From Vicia villosa (taxonomy: Eukaryota; Streptophyta; Magnoliopsida; Fabales; Fabaceae), in contig NW_026705569.1 of NCBI RefSeq assembly GCF_029867415.1, positions 372,001 through 436,000 on the forward strand: DNA of 64,000 nt. The letters run 5' to 3'. A program made the translations under genes and the position numbers. The notes beneath the pieces were generated by a model. The model did no database searches. It saw nothing but the letters and a program-made list of their open reading frames with translations, and was not told the DNA's origin. The number at the start of each line of letters is the position of its first letter. The first letter of the stretch is position 1. This document shows, piece by piece, positions 1-11,805 of this stretch.

Positions 1-367
1 TTGTGAGGTGGGGTGGATGAAAATAGAAAGATTCATTGGGTGAGTTAGAAAAAGATTAATCTACCTTTTGAAAACGGAGGATTCGGGGTGAAGAACATTT
101 CAGCATTCAATTTAGCGCTTCTAAACAAGTGGAGGTGGAGGATTCTTCAAAAGAATAATTCGCTTTGGTTTAGAGTTTTGAAGGCTCGGTATGGGGATTT
201 ATCTTCCCATGTTTATAGTGAAGGAAATTGCATAAAAAATCTCTTTCTTCTTTTTCTAATTGGTGGAGGGACATTGTTCATATTGTGAAAGATTATTATA
301 GGGATCCTATTGTTAATTGTTGTCGCTTTGATGTTCATAATGGGTATATTACACCTTTTTGGGAATC
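1..367 (+). pseudogene. LINE (L1-type) ORF2 C-terminal remnant, left segment
   Basis: Translation gives the stretch between reverse transcriptase and the zinc-binding RNase H-like tail of plant L1 LINEs. Visible pieces are GGFGVKNISAFNLALLNKW, WRILQKNNSLWFRVLKARYG and, after a frame change near 250, DIVHIVKDYYRDPIVNC ending in TPFWES. The first two match the same part of the antisense LINE next door (GGLGLKNLEVFNVALLCKW), so this is a second member of the family on the other strand. A stop near 50 and the frame break near 250 show it is dead. It is cut at 367/368 by the antisense LINE and resumes near 6690. Its 5' part lies outside the window. Confidence 0.85.
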
Positions 368-477
368 TTTTTTTTTTTGTAAGCAAGTTTCATTAAATTG
401 AACGAAAAGTTCACGGAACAAGATTACAAAAAGCACGGAACAAAGTCGTGAAAGGAAAATTCCCCACCAAATGAAAC

Positions 478-3267
478 CTAGCTTAAGTAAAACAAAGGGT
501 TTTTGTCGAACTCATAAAAGTTACAATTGGTATGAGGAATATTCCCGATAAAGGACCACCTCCATAAAAGCGCCTTACTACTCCAAACTACATCACGAGT
601 GTTCCACGCCGCATTCTTAAAAATAATATCATTCCTAACAAGCCAAATACTCCAAATAATAGTCATCCATATACACCCCATCTTACTTTTGCTCACCTTC
701 TTTGACTTACAAAAAGAGAACCATATCCAAAAACTCTCCTTAAAATCCGCCCCTTTGTAGTTGGACATACCAATCCAAGAAGCCATATCCTTCCACACCT
801 CATCCATCTTACGGAAACTCAAGAAAAGATGAAGAGTAGATTCTAAATAATCCTCACAAACAACACAAGAAAGATTGGAGGTGGAAGATAAAATACCTCG
901 AGACAATAAGGAATTTTTTGTTGTAATCCTATACTTGAAGCATCTCCATCCAAACGCTTTAACTTTTAAAGGAATATCTCCCTTCCAAAGAAGAGAAGAA
1001 ACGAAATCAAAGCGATTTGGAGGGCCGTGAATCTCAAACCCTTTACGAATGACTCCATAACAAGAAGAAACGAAAAAAGAGTCATGACCCACCTTACGCC
1101 AAACCGCTCGGTCTCTCGCACCATCACCTGATGCAATAGCCACATCGAGCCGGTGTAGATCCAACAAATCCCTTAAAGCCGTCAAAATGCCTTCCAAATC
1201 TTCCGGAACTATAGGGATTCCCAAATCGTTCCACACCCACATATCACCTTCCCACGCTCCCATGCAAGCAACGGAAACATCCTGTAAAAGAGAAATAGCA
1301 AAAAGAGACGGAAAAAGCAACTTTAAAATCCCCTCCTCTAACCAAGAGGAATGCCAAAAAGAAGTAGAATAACCATCACCAAGGAAAAAAGAAACATTAT
1401 TAGCAAAAAAATCCCCAGACAACTTTTTATCCAAAGACAAAATATCCGACCACCAAACCGACTTCGAAGTATACTTTTCTCGTATATCTATAATCATCCT
1501 AAGCTTTTTGTCCCCATAACGAGCTTTAAGCATCCTATACCAAAAAGAGTTAGATTCCTCCAAAATTCTCCACTTCCACTTGCAAAGAAGAGCCACGTTA
1601 AAAACTTCAAGATTCTTCAAACCCAAACCTCCTTTATCAAACGGTGTGCAAACATCTTCCCAACGCACCCAATGAATACATTTCTTCTCCTCCACACCGC
1701 CCCATAGAAAATGACTTTGAATTCTATTAATCTCCCTAATCACCTTTTTAGGAGCCAAATACAAAGAAAGAGTAAAAACGGGTAAACTACCTAGCACCGA
1801 TTTCAAGAGAGTCAATCTTCCCCCAAAGCTAAGCCACCTCCCTTTCCAAGTGCTCAACCGCTTCCCAATATTCTCCACCAAAGGATTCCAAAAATCAATC
1901 CTCTTAGGATAAGAACCAATACGAATACCAAGAAAAGAAAACTCCTTATTCTCTCTTTTACAAGAAAGAAAGGAAGTAGCCACCTCCAAGAACCTATCAT
2001 TTATATTTATGCCAATGAGCTTACTTTTATTATAATTAATTCCAAGACCCGAAACCATCTCGAAACCTCTCAACACCGCTTTAATGGCCCATAAGTGCTT
2101 CCAACTACCATCTCCAACCAATAAGGTGTCGTCCGCAAATTGAAGCACATCAATAAAACAATTGCCTTTAACACTAAAACCAACAAAATCCCCATTTTCC
2201 ACCGCCTTATTAACCAAAGCTTTAAGACCTTCCGCTACTATCACAAAGAGAAAAGGAGATAAAGGACCACCTTGCCGAAGACCCCGTTCCACCACAAACT
2301 CTTTTGTTGGACTACCATTAACGAGAACCGACATTTTACTAGAGAATATTAATACGTCCATCCATTTCAACCACACATCACCAAAACCCATCTTAACCAA
2401 CATGAATTTAAGAAAATTCCAACTCACCTTATCGTACGCCTTTTCAAAGTCCACTTTAAAGAGAAGACAATCCCTCCCTTCCTTTGTGGAAAAATCAACC
2501 AACTCGTTCGCCACTAAAACCCCATCTAACAATTGACGACCCGGAACAAAAGTACTTTGGCAAGAAGAAATGATGGAGTGTAAAACTCTTTTAATCCTAC
2601 CGGCCAACACTTTCGAAATAACCTTATAAATGCAACCCACCAAACAAATAGGGCGATAGTCGTCCAACCCCAAAGGACTAGACGTCTTAGGAATCAAAGA
2701 AAGAAACGAAGAAGTAATAGCTTTGGAAAACATACCTCCCGAATGTAACTCCTTAAAACAAGAAATAAAGTCATCCTTTAAGAAATCCCAACAATTCTTC
2801 ACAAAAAGGAGAGTAAAACCATTCGGCCCCAGACTTTTCGATCCTTCGCAATTCCACACCGCCTCCCTAACTTCCTCTTCGGAGAACGGAACCTCTAGGG
2901 AAGCACAATCCTCCCCACTCAAAGATTTGAAAGAGACGTTCTCTAAAATCGGCCTACTCACACAATCCTCCTTGAACTTTTTATCGAAATGACGCCAAAC
3001 TTCTTCCTTAACTTCATCCACTTTAGAAACAATTCCACTACTAGTGGAAATGGAACTAAGATGATTCCTCCTCCTCCTCCTCCTCTCTTTCATAACCCTA
3101 TGGAAGTATTTACTATTGGAATCTCCATCATTGAGCCACTTTAATCTAGATTTTTGAATAAGCATATTCTCCTTAATTTTAAGATTTAACCAAAATCTAC
3201 TACTTGCCTTTCTTTTGATAACTTGAACCTCATTACTAACATCATCACAATCATCCGCCTCATTCAA
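478..3267 (-). CDS. LINE ORF2, reverse transcriptase and zinc-binding tail
   Basis: 929 codons, with a nominal TTG start because the upstream endonuclease is in the other frame. It has the L1 linker WLNDGDSNSKYFHRV, RT motifs DYRPICLVG, FKVDFEKAYDKVSW, LRQGGPLSPFLF and the catalytic FADD at about residues 377-380, then thumb and connection, GGLGLKNLEVFN, and a zinc-binding RVT tail near residues 780-860 (GDIPLKVKAFGW; cysteines in CVVCEDYLEST). It performs target-primed reverse transcription. About 2.8 kb is open without a stop. The C-terminus reads KNPLFYLS, followed by about 100 nt of 3' UTR and the poly(A) tail. Confidence 0.9.
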   Translation of the reverse strand: MNEADDCDDVSNEVQVIKRKASSRFWLNLKIKENMLIQKSRLKWLNDGDSNSKYFHRVMKERRRRRRNHLSSISTSSGIVSKVDEVKEEVWRHFDKKFKEDCVSRPILENVSFKSLSGEDCASLEVPFSEEEVREAVWNCEGSKSLGPNGFTLLFVKNCWDFLKDDFISCFKELHSGGMFSKAITSSFLSLIPKTSSPLGLDDYRPICLVGCIYKVISKVLAGRIKRVLHSIISSCQSTFVPGRQLLDGVLVANELVDFSTKEGRDCLLFKVDFEKAYDKVSWNFLKFMLVKMGFGDVWLKWMDVLIFSSKMSVLVNGSPTKEFVVERGLRQGGPLSPFLFVIVAEGLKALVNKAVENGDFVGFSVKGNCFIDVLQFADDTLLVGDGSWKHLWAIKAVLRGFEMVSGLGINYNKSKLIGININDRFLEVATSFLSCKRENKEFSFLGIRIGSYPKRIDFWNPLVENIGKRLSTWKGRWLSFGGRLTLLKSVLGSLPVFTLSLYLAPKKVIREINRIQSHFLWGGVEEKKCIHWVRWEDVCTPFDKGGLGLKNLEVFNVALLCKWKWRILEESNSFWYRMLKARYGDKKLRMIIDIREKYTSKSVWWSDILSLDKKLSGDFFANNVSFFLGDGYSTSFWHSSWLEEGILKLLFPSLFAISLLQDVSVACMGAWEGDMWVWNDLGIPIVPEDLEGILTALRDLLDLHRLDVAIASGDGARDRAVWRKVGHDSFFVSSCYGVIRKGFEIHGPPNRFDFVSSLLWKGDIPLKVKAFGWRCFKYRITTKNSLLSRGILSSTSNLSCVVCEDYLESTLHLFLSFRKMDEVWKDMASWIGMSNYKGADFKESFWIWFSFCKSKKVSKSKMGCIWMTIIWSIWLVRNDIIFKNAAWNTRDVVWSSKALLWRWSFIGNIPHTNCNFYEFDKNPLFYLS

Positions 3268-4187
3268 TTCCCAACCCCCTCCTCCACTTCCAAATCATAT
3301 TTACCAAACACAACTTTATTCCACCACTTGAGCCTATCCTTTACGATACGAAATTTCTCCTTAAAAACAAAATCTCCTCTACCGCTAACTTTAATCGCCT
3401 TCCATTCTTCCTCAACAAAACACGTGAAATCTTTATTATTGAACCATTCATTATTGAATTTGAACGGTTTTGGACCCCAATCCTCCTTATCAACAACCAA
3501 CCACACCGGACAATGATCCGACACATCTCTTTGTGCAATAAATTGGCCCACCACTCCCCAAGAAGATACAATGTTTCCATCAAGAATGAAACGATCTAAC
3601 CTACTCTTGGATTTTCCGTTCGCACTAAACCAACTATATTTCTTACCTTTGCACGGCACATCTATCATACCAACATCTTCAATGAAATTAGAAAACTCCC
3701 TCCATTCCAATTTATTAGCCGAAGTAGAAGTTCCGAATCTCTCACTTCTCTTCTTAATAGCATTAAAATCTCCCCCAAGAAGCCAATCCCCATCCTTATA
3801 TTTTTCCTTTAAATCTACCAACTCCTTCCACAAAGAACGCTTCAAAGACAAAGTGCAAGAAGAATAGACATTAATACAATAATAAAAATTATTCCTCCAA
3901 CTAACCTTCACACCAAGATAACCCGGCCCACTAAAACTCAACACCACCGATAAGGCACTATCCTTCCACAAAGTGAGAATTCCGCCCGACATACCTTCCG
4001 ACTTGGAAAAAGAAAAATCACAATCATCATTGCCCCAAAAGCTTCTAGCCTCCATTTCCGAAACATGAGTCATTTTAGTTTCTTGAATGAAAAACAAATC
4101 CTCCTTACTCCTTTGAATAATACTACTAATCCGCTTTCTCTTGATCATACTACCTCCTCCCCTTATGTTAAGAGATCCTACTATCAT
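3264..4187 (-). CDS. LINE ORF2, apurinic endonuclease domain
   Basis: 307 codons starting at ATG 4187-4185. It is an exonuclease-endonuclease-phosphatase domain of the L1 type: SLNIRG near the N-terminus, FIQETK (catalytic Glu), GGDFNAI, SRLDRFI, and SDHCPVWL at the end (catalytic Asp-His). This domain nicks target DNA to prime reverse transcription. The frame ends at TGA 3264-3266, and the reverse transcriptase continues directly in the neighbouring frame. In intact plant LINEs both domains form one polypeptide, so a one-base difference in the G-run near 3275-3290 has split them. All diagnostic endonuclease residues are present. Confidence 0.85.
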   Translation of the reverse strand: MIVGSLNIRGGGSMIKRKRISSIIQRSKEDLFFIQETKMTHVSEMEARSFWGNDDCDFSFSKSEGMSGGILTLWKDSALSVVLSFSGPGYLGVKVSWRNNFYYCINVYSSCTLSLKRSLWKELVDLKEKYKDGDWLLGGDFNAIKKRSERFGTSTSANKLEWREFSNFIEDVGMIDVPCKGKKYSWFSANGKSKSRLDRFILDGNIVSSWGVVGQFIAQRDVSDHCPVWLVVDKEDWGPKPFKFNNEWFNNKDFTCFVEEEWKAIKVSGRGDFVFKEKFRIVKDRLKWWNKVVFGKYDLEVEEGVGN

Positions 4188-6416
4188 TTCAAAGAACTTT
4201 GATTCTCCTTCCCTCCTAATATACTCCGCGTCTCCTTAATATTTAGATCGTTCGGTACCACCCCTAAATTAGCTATGGCCTTCAATAGTTTATCCCCCGA
4301 TACACTACCGAAATTACATAGAATTCTTTGATTACATCTAATTATGTCCGAATCTGACGCGCTAACAGCACCACAAACAGACCCTTCTGCCAGCGCTGCC
4401 GCACTAACATCACCACAAGTGGTCCCACCTGCAATCGCCCCGCTTGTCGTCCCAACATCCCTCGAGCTCAATGTTCTCAAGAGCAATTAACTGATTACTA
4501 TGTCCACCATTTCCATCATGCTCAGCCTGGTTTCTTTTTCCCTTCCCTAAAGTCTTTTTAATACCCCTGGGCTTACCGTTTCTAGATATTCCCACTCGCA
4601 AAGACTTTCTCTGCCTCCTTTTCTGGTTGCCAGATACTTGCACTCCGCCGACAGCCACACACAAAGCCGAAAAGCTATCAACAAGAGCATGACTTTTGCC
4701 ACCTTCACTGCCAGCAGCCAAAGTAAGTTTCTCCAACACCGTGTCAGCAACCATGGAATCGTTGGACCTGAATCCAGTTACTTCCTTACTCTGCAAATCA
4801 TTTTCAGAAAACTTCGTAGAAAAATCCTTCACATGTATATCAATACCTGCCGACACAGGAATCTGCTGTTTACCTATGTCAGTCCCAACTTTCTCCCCTA
4901 AAGCAACAGTACCCTGTACATGTCCTTCCTCTAAAGCTGACATGTAACACCCCTTAACGCTTTCAATTGCTTTATCAAAAACGCCGACACCACTAGTCCC
5001 AACAACAGAAATGGGCAAAACCTGTTCAGCCGAGACAGAAACGAAAGACCTTTCAGAATTAACCTCGTCCTTCTGCCCTAAGGCGTTACCCGCTCCCATT
5101 TCCGAAAACTGTTCAATACTATCGGTGGACACAGCGAAATCAGACCCGACACTCTCATCAGACGAACGGGCAACCCAATTGTCCTCTGACGCAGAGGAAC
5201 TCAGCGACTTGGGACGGATCGAAGACGCTGTCTTAATCCGAACAGCTCCACAAGTGTCTTCCCTTAGAACAAGAGGGAACACCTTATCATCAATGACGGC
5301 CTGAAACGAAGAAGGGACGACAAACGAAGAAGCGACTTTCACCATAATCCTCGCCACGTCTAGAAAGTCTCCATTCAAAGTATGCTCATCCATACAAAAA
5401 AAAGTTCCCAAAGTGTCAGTTATACCCATAAAAAATTCAGTAGACCAAGCATGAGCCGGAATTCCGAAGATACGAATCCACGCCACTCTACTCCCATCGA
5501 CAAGAGAATCCTCCCATTTTTTTATCTCTGTAAACCAAGTCCTCCACCACGTCTCCCCTTCACCGATAAGATCTTCGATATACCCCTCCTCCATCTCCTC
5601 CAACAAGCACAGATTACCACCCATCAGAGAAACTTTAATCGCGAAAAAACCTTCCATCTCGAAGTGAGTCTGAATATTGTAAGTCGATCCCGGTACAATA
5701 ACCTTACCCTCATAAGCTTTATTCAGCCTCATCCTTACCTCTTCCTTTGACTTATAGCAGAAACTCGTCCCTTGATCTTCTTCCTTGTGACAACTTGATT
5801 CCCTCTCCTTGTTAACAACCTCCGCAAAACTCCGTTTATCCCTCCACATCTCCTTCCTGCCCGAAACACGAAAAACAGGAACCGCTTCTTTCACCTTGCC
5901 CCTTGAGCCTCCAACAACGACATTCCTCTAAAAACGCGGGATATTAGCATGAATCTTCTTACCATCAATGATCACGTTATCTATCTGCACCGCCAACATA
6001 CGTTCATCCTCCACATCCACGAATCTCGCAAAGCCAAATCTCTTACCAATATTGTTCCTCCTTGGAGAAATAGAAATCTCAACCACTCTCCCAATACACC
6101 CAAACAACTCAAATAACTCCTTAGACACAGAAAAATTCGGGATTTCAGAAAAATAGATAGAAGACACAAGTTCCTCCTTCACCCCTTTAAAGTTCAAGTT
6201 TTTTCCACCATAGGGGAAAGTATCCCACCGCGGTTTCCAACTGTGGAAAGGTCTTCTGTTATTAACCTCCAACCACCCTCCACCTCTAACACCAGATCGA
6301 GAATCTCTCAATGAGATACCCAGGAACGGACCACCCAAAAACAGAACCACAAAAACACCACCACTGACCGAAGAAACGGAGATGCTGCGAATAAACAAAC
6401 AGAGCGGAGAAAACAA
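4184..6416 (-). pseudogene. LINE ORF1 (RNA-binding, RRM plus gag-like protein), interrupted
   Basis: The N-terminal part (6416-5928) contains an RNA-recognition motif: IYFSEIP as RNP2-like and KRFGFARFVDV as RNP1-like. An in-frame TAG at 5928-5930 follows. The same frame then stays open to 4410, with a gag-like central segment (SYNIQTHFEMEGFFAIKV-type and GSRVAWIRIFGIPAHAW) of the sort seen in plant LINE ORF1 with DUF4283. The likely C-terminus (DSDIIRCNQRIL and following) lies in another frame at 4486-4184, so an indel falls between about 4410 and 4486. That frame ends in TGA overlapping the ATG of ORF2. In plant L1 elements ORF1 binds the element RNA; here it is broken twice. The start is uncertain. 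Confidence 0.75.
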
Positions 6417-6689
6417 AACCGAGAAGACACAAACCTAGCAGAAACGGCGCCGTGCAGAAGAAAGCCGGCAAAACCTAAGTGCCTTAAATCGGTAACTAAA
6501 CCCACCCCCCAATAAGGTCCCTGAGCCCTAAAGCCAGGAGTTTAAACCGAAATCGAGGAGCTGGAAAGTACCTTTCTAAGCGCCACTATAGGTATCCACC
6601 GGAAGAAGCACGAAGAGACACCGTCGGGAAACCTGTCGGAAAACGCATCCTTCATTTAACTGAACACGATTGCTGGAATAAAATGCTAT

Positions 6690-7640
6690 AACTGGTAGCA
6701 TATTTTTCCGGAGTTATTTGAAGCTTCTCGTCTTAAAGGGGTTTCGGTTGGGGCGATGGGAGGATGGATTGATGGTAGATGAAAGTAGGGAGATTTTGGG
6801 ATTTCCGCGGATTTTTTGGATGATGCCAGTTTTAGGGGGAGGGTCGGTTTTTTATATGACCGATTGTTGCTCTATGGAGGTCCGGCGGAAGAGAATTTGA
6901 TAGATGTGGTCTCGTGGAAATTTAATAATGATTTAGTTTTCTTGGTGGCCTCGTGCTATCATTTATATTCGATGGATTTTATTCCTTTTGGTCCCGTTAA
7001 CAAGCATAATGAAGCGTTTCGAGTTCTTTGGAAAGCGGAAGTGCCCTTCAAAATTAAGGCATTTGGATGGAGACTATTTCTAGATAGACTTCCCACTAAG
7101 GAGCTTTTGGTGTATAAAGGTATTTCATTTTCTCTAGATAATCTCAAGTGTGTTTTTTGTGGTTTTGGTATAAAAAGTAGGAATCACTCTTTTTTTGCGT
7201 GTAGTATGGTAAAGCGTATTTGGGCCGAAATTGCGCTTTGGGTGGGTAAATTGGATAGTTTGGAGGAGGAATACTTGTCAAGTTTTATGGATTGACATTA
7301 CTTCTTCCGGTTACATAAAGTGAAGATTAGTAAGGCGGATGTTGTTTGGCTTGCCACTTCTTGGTCGTTATGGTTGTTAAGGAACAAGGTGTGTTTCTGG
7401 AAAAAGGGATGGAGTTTAAATGACACGGTTTGAAACATAAAGATTTTGGCATGGAAGTGGTCTTTTTGTGGCAAAATTACCCATCCCAATTATTCCTTCT
7501 TTGAGTTTTGTAAAGATCATATTTCTTTTCCCTCATAGTGTAATTGGTGGGTAATTTTTCTCTTTTGTTAGATATTGTCCGTTTTATCGTGTAAAAAGGT
7601 TGGAGAACCGTTAATTCTCACTTATATTAAATTCTTGCTT
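6690..7640 (+). pseudogene. LINE ORF2 C-terminal remnant and 3' end, right segment
   Basis: This continues the LINE at 1-367 after the nested insertion. It starts with FPELFEASRLKGVSVGAMGG, then FRVLWKAEVPFKIKAFGWR, FLDRLPTKELLVYKGI, CVFCGFG and ACSMVKRIWAEIALWVG, the zinc-binding RVT tail. Stops after GGWIDGR, at 7295 and in the last 200 nt make it non-coding. The end carries the typical TTGGAGAACCGTTAATTCTC-type 3' terminus and a short A-run near 7640. A related 3' end recurs at 56862-57124 plus 57646-57720. Confidence 0.82.
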
Positions 7641-7898
7641 AAAAAAAAGTAAGTTTTTTCAGAAACAGTACACTTTAACATGTTTTCTTTTATCAGAAGA
7701 GTTTCAAGTAATTATTTCTTCCTACACAAAGCTACTTTAACAAAAATCATTTTATATCTCTATTCATTTTCAATAGAAGATTAATTTTTATTTTTTAATT
7801 AGTCTATTTAATTAATACTCATTTAAATAGTTTTTAACAAAAGATGAATTTTAAACAATAAGGAAAAAAATACTATCGACCATCGATTTTAACAAATA
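7641..7898. other. AT-rich spacer, no gene seen
   Basis: AT-rich sequence between the LINE 3' end and the proposed Helitron 5' end. No coding frame, terminal repeat or RNA gene was recognised. Confidence 0.5.
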
Positions 7899-8188
7899 TC
7901 ATACATAATAATAAAGCAAAATGAGAACTTTGGCAACTTTGACACATGGCAAGCTCACATCAATTCTCCTATTTTACAAACTTTCTAAAAAAGGAAATTT
8001 TTTAATTAAAAAAGAATTACTTTTTTATTTATTATTTATATTAAGTTTTTTATTTTATTTATTAATTAAAAGATAGAGAGGGATTCTTGATACACGTAAA
8101 AAATAATTACTTTTTATATGAAAGGATATGGGAAAGACCAAAAAATTGATATTGAAAATACAAACAGTCTAGAGACTTTTTCTTCCCT

Positions 8189-8425
8189 CAGCCAATTAAT
8201 TTTTCCTCTTCCATTGCACTTCAGCCAATTAATTTTTCCTCTTCCATTGCACTAAACCTATCTTCCGTGCCAATTCAATTTTTTCCTTTTCCCAAACCCT
8301 GATTTCAAATTCACCTCATCAATGCTTTATGTTTCCCAAGTAATTGATTTATGATAATTTAAATTATATAAGTAGCAACAATTTCTTCTCCCATTTCACA
8401 CAATTTCTTCTCCCATTTCACATTG
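8189..8425. repeat. Two short tandem duplications inside the Helitron
   Basis: A 33-bp unit (CAGCCAATTAATTTTTCCTC and following) is duplicated head to tail at 8189-8253. A 22-bp unit (ACAATTTCTTCTCCCATTTC and following) is duplicated at about 8377-8421. Both lie just upstream of the GC-richer exon-like segment. Confidence 0.85.
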
Positions 8426-9540
8426 CTTTCTATCAAAATTAAGATTCCTCTTTTTTTTTCCTCTCATCATGCCGACAAACAAAAGAAGCGGGAGGAGAGA
8501 TCGCGACGAGTATGAGTGTGTGTGTTGTGAGATGGTCGTGTACGGCTACGAGTGGTTATTGCGATGGCGTGGCGACGCTTGAGAGAGTCCACTTGCAGCT
8601 CTGAGTTGTGGTTTGTGGTGTTCCGAAAACGCAAGCGTGGGATCAAATTTGGCGATGTGTGGTGTCTGTTTCAAGTGTGGATTTGCTTCTTATGTTCTTG
8701 ATTCTTTCTTTCACTGGTTGTGGTTTATGTTTTATTTGGCTAAAAAATTGTTGATTTTTGAATTTAAGAGATTATGGTTAGCGTTATAATTATTGTTAAT
8801 GGAAGGTTCATATGAATGATGTCGTGATTGTTGGGACAGTTTTGTGCATAAGTTTGTTGTTTGATTGAAGGTGGTTTGAGAGGAAAAATTGATTTTGGTT
8901 TGTTGATTTTTATGACAGTAAGGTTTTATTTCATTCCATTTGATATTGTGGTAATTTTTCAATGCAAATTACTATCTTTCAAAGTCTTAACTTATTTGTC
9001 ATTTGTGTTTGTTGGCAGTAGATTTTCTTATTTGAATCTGAAAAATTTAGGTGTTAGCCAAAAGCTTTTGTAGTTCAGTCTCCTTATGTTGTTTAAGTTT
9101 AACTTTTGAGAGACATGCTAGATGGGGTTTCAGAAGCTGATGGTACATAAGTTTATACAATTGATAACTTTTAGCTGTAGTATATGACAACTCAATTATA
9201 TGCCATATTATATTTGTAGCAAGGCTAATGCAATCTAACACTTTGGTAGAGTGAAACATGTTGAACCATGTAATTTTGCAGGAGGGTTTGGGCTTAGGAT
9301 GAATCTGATATTGCATACATTTGTTTGAGGATATTTTTAATTTTTTTGGATATTTATTATGATGGTTTATACTGTATATAATTGTTAAATGATTAGTGCT
9401 GTATTTTTAATTTTTTTGAATAACCATAATTGGTTTTTTTATTACAATGCTATTAACATTGTTAAATATAAAATACAGTATATCTTTATCTTCTAATAAT
9501 ATATTTTTCACTATAAATACTATTGTCAAGTATAAGTATA

Positions 9541-9545
<5 letters not shown>

Positions 9546-9594
<49 letters not shown>
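9546..9594. repeat. (AT)n microsatellite
   Basis: An uninterrupted AT dinucleotide run of about 49 bp inside the Helitron interior. Confidence 0.95.
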
Positions 9595-9598
<4 letters not shown>

Positions 9599-11805
9599 TA
9601 TTATGCAAATATATAATATATCATTCTATATATTGCATTTTTTTGTTATATCAAAATAATAAGCTGGTGATAGTTTAAATTAGAAATAAATAAGAAATGA
9701 AAATAAGTAGACAAATAGAGAGATGGACTACTTGAATAAAATTGATTCCGTTTATAAAAAAAATTGTTATAAACTTATAATAAATAAATCAGCTAATAAT
9801 TAATATATAATAAAATCATCAATTGATTAGAATAATATATAGAATTTTATTTAACTAAAGAGATAATCAAATTGATCTCTTATTTATTTTGTTTACTCAT
9901 GATTTAATATTATTAAAATATTCACTATCAAATATTATATCTAGAGAATAATGATTAAAAATGAAATAACAAATATATGTAGAAAATAGTATGAGCGCCA
10001 AATAAAAAACACTAACTTTTTCAAGTTAAATAGGAAAATTTCTAGAACTTTTGCTTTAAAAAAATTAATGATTTTATTTTTACTTAAAAAATCATAATTA
10101 TTTCTCATAAATGAAGGTTATCTTTAAAATGAGATCTTATTTATTTATTTCATATCGAGCAACTTTAAACAAGATTTTTCGTTTTAATTTCTTAATTGAT
10201 ATTATATATTTAAAGACAAAATAATTTTTTTGGTAACTTACAAAAAAAATTAACAAATTCTATTCTTTAATAAATAATTAGACAACATGCTTCTAAAATA
10301 AATATATTTTTAATAAATAATTATATTGTTGATTATAAAAATAACTATATTATTAGTAAAAGACTTAAAACTGGAAAAAAAATTATTTTTTAAAAAAATA
10401 TGTGAAAATTTTATGGATAATTATTATAAGATAAGAGAGTGTGTATTTTATCTCTATTAGAATTAATTGTCTTATTTGTAAAAAATTAAAATAAATTATT
10501 TAATAGTTACGATAAATTTCATTTTAATTTTAGGCATATGTAAATCAAATAAAACAGAGTATATTTTTTAAAATTGTGCTGTTTTACTATAAAATAAATA
10601 TATTATTTGTAAAATACCTAAAAAGTGCAAATGAGTTTAAGTTATAACTAAAGACAAATTAATACTTTATGTTGTATTTTAATATGAAGAAGAAACAAAC
10701 AATACCATTAGTTTATAAATGGTGAAACTAAATTTGAAAATGACAATATCATTTTATTTTTATGAAAATTGGTTCGGTCAATTAAGCATGATTTATTTTA
10801 TTAATTTATGAAAGAAAAAACATGAGATAATTATGATTGGTAAATACATATTTTGCATGTCTACCAATATTTGTTTGTTTTTCGTATGTCATTTTTTTTA
10901 AAATGTAACTCACACAATCTCTCTTCATTTCAAAAACAATCTTTCTTCATTCTAAAAAAATAAATAGATTTATAAAAACACAAAATAATATGATTATTGC
11001 ATACACCAATTACCTAAGCAAATTAATATGATTATCGTATACACCGATTAACTAGGCTGATTAAGCAACTATTGATTAATGTATTTTTTTTAGAGACAGT
11101 AATAAATAACAACAAACAATAATACTAATAATCTTAATAAGAAATGTGGCTTTTGATTTGGTCTTTCTTAATTAAAAATTGAAATCATGCGAGCTCTGTT
11201 TTATATTTTGTAGATTTAATGTTTTTTTTTATTTTATTTTAATTTGATTTTTATTTAGTTGTGAATATTCATTAATTAAATAATAATTGTTTGGTTAAGT
11301 TTGTTTTTCATTATTTTGAAATAAAATTAAATCCTTTTTAGAATATTTGTTGTTTTTATTAAATAAAGTTTAAATTTAGTTAAAAAAAATTAAAAAAAGA
11401 TTTGAAGGAATGGGGCGCTCCTTCCTCTTTTGTAGGATAGTTTTAATTTTATTTGATTTATTTATTATTCGTTTAATTTAATTTTGTTGATAAATTTTAC
11501 TTATTCATTAATAAATAATAATAGATTTGGATTTAGTCTTTTGTTTTCCTTTATAAAAAATTAATAAAATCATAATCAATCTTTTTAGAATCCTGAGTGC
11601 CCTTTTCCTCTTTTTGTATTTTGATTAATAAATTAGAAATGGCCAAATTATTTTATAATTTACAAAAAAAATTTAGTTAAATAAACTTTTTATGTATACT
11701 ATTAATAACAATAACATTTTATCTATACAATAGTAATCTTACTATAAATAAACTTTATAAATTATAAGTGTTTTTAAAATGATTTTTTATTTAGAAAATA
11801 TTTAA

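Larger units (their letters stand above)
368..6660 (-). mobile_element. Near full-length L1-type non-LTR retrotransposon (LINE), nested in another LINE
   Basis: On the minus strand the order is 5' UTR, ORF1 (RRM plus gag-like region), ORF2 endonuclease, reverse transcriptase, a zinc-binding tail, a short 3' UTR and an 11-nt poly(A), seen as T at 368-378. It interrupts a plus-strand LINE whose coding sequence continues on both sides. The 5' end is placed near 6660 only because host LINE coding resumes by about 6690. No clean target-site duplication was found. ORF1 has one in-frame stop and one frame change, and ORF2 has one frame change, so the copy is disabled but young-looking. Confidence 0.88.

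Noticed and set aside
1187..3516. Several plus-strand frames opposite the LINE RT
   Set aside because: Antisense shadows of ORF2; none has a domain or motif of its own.
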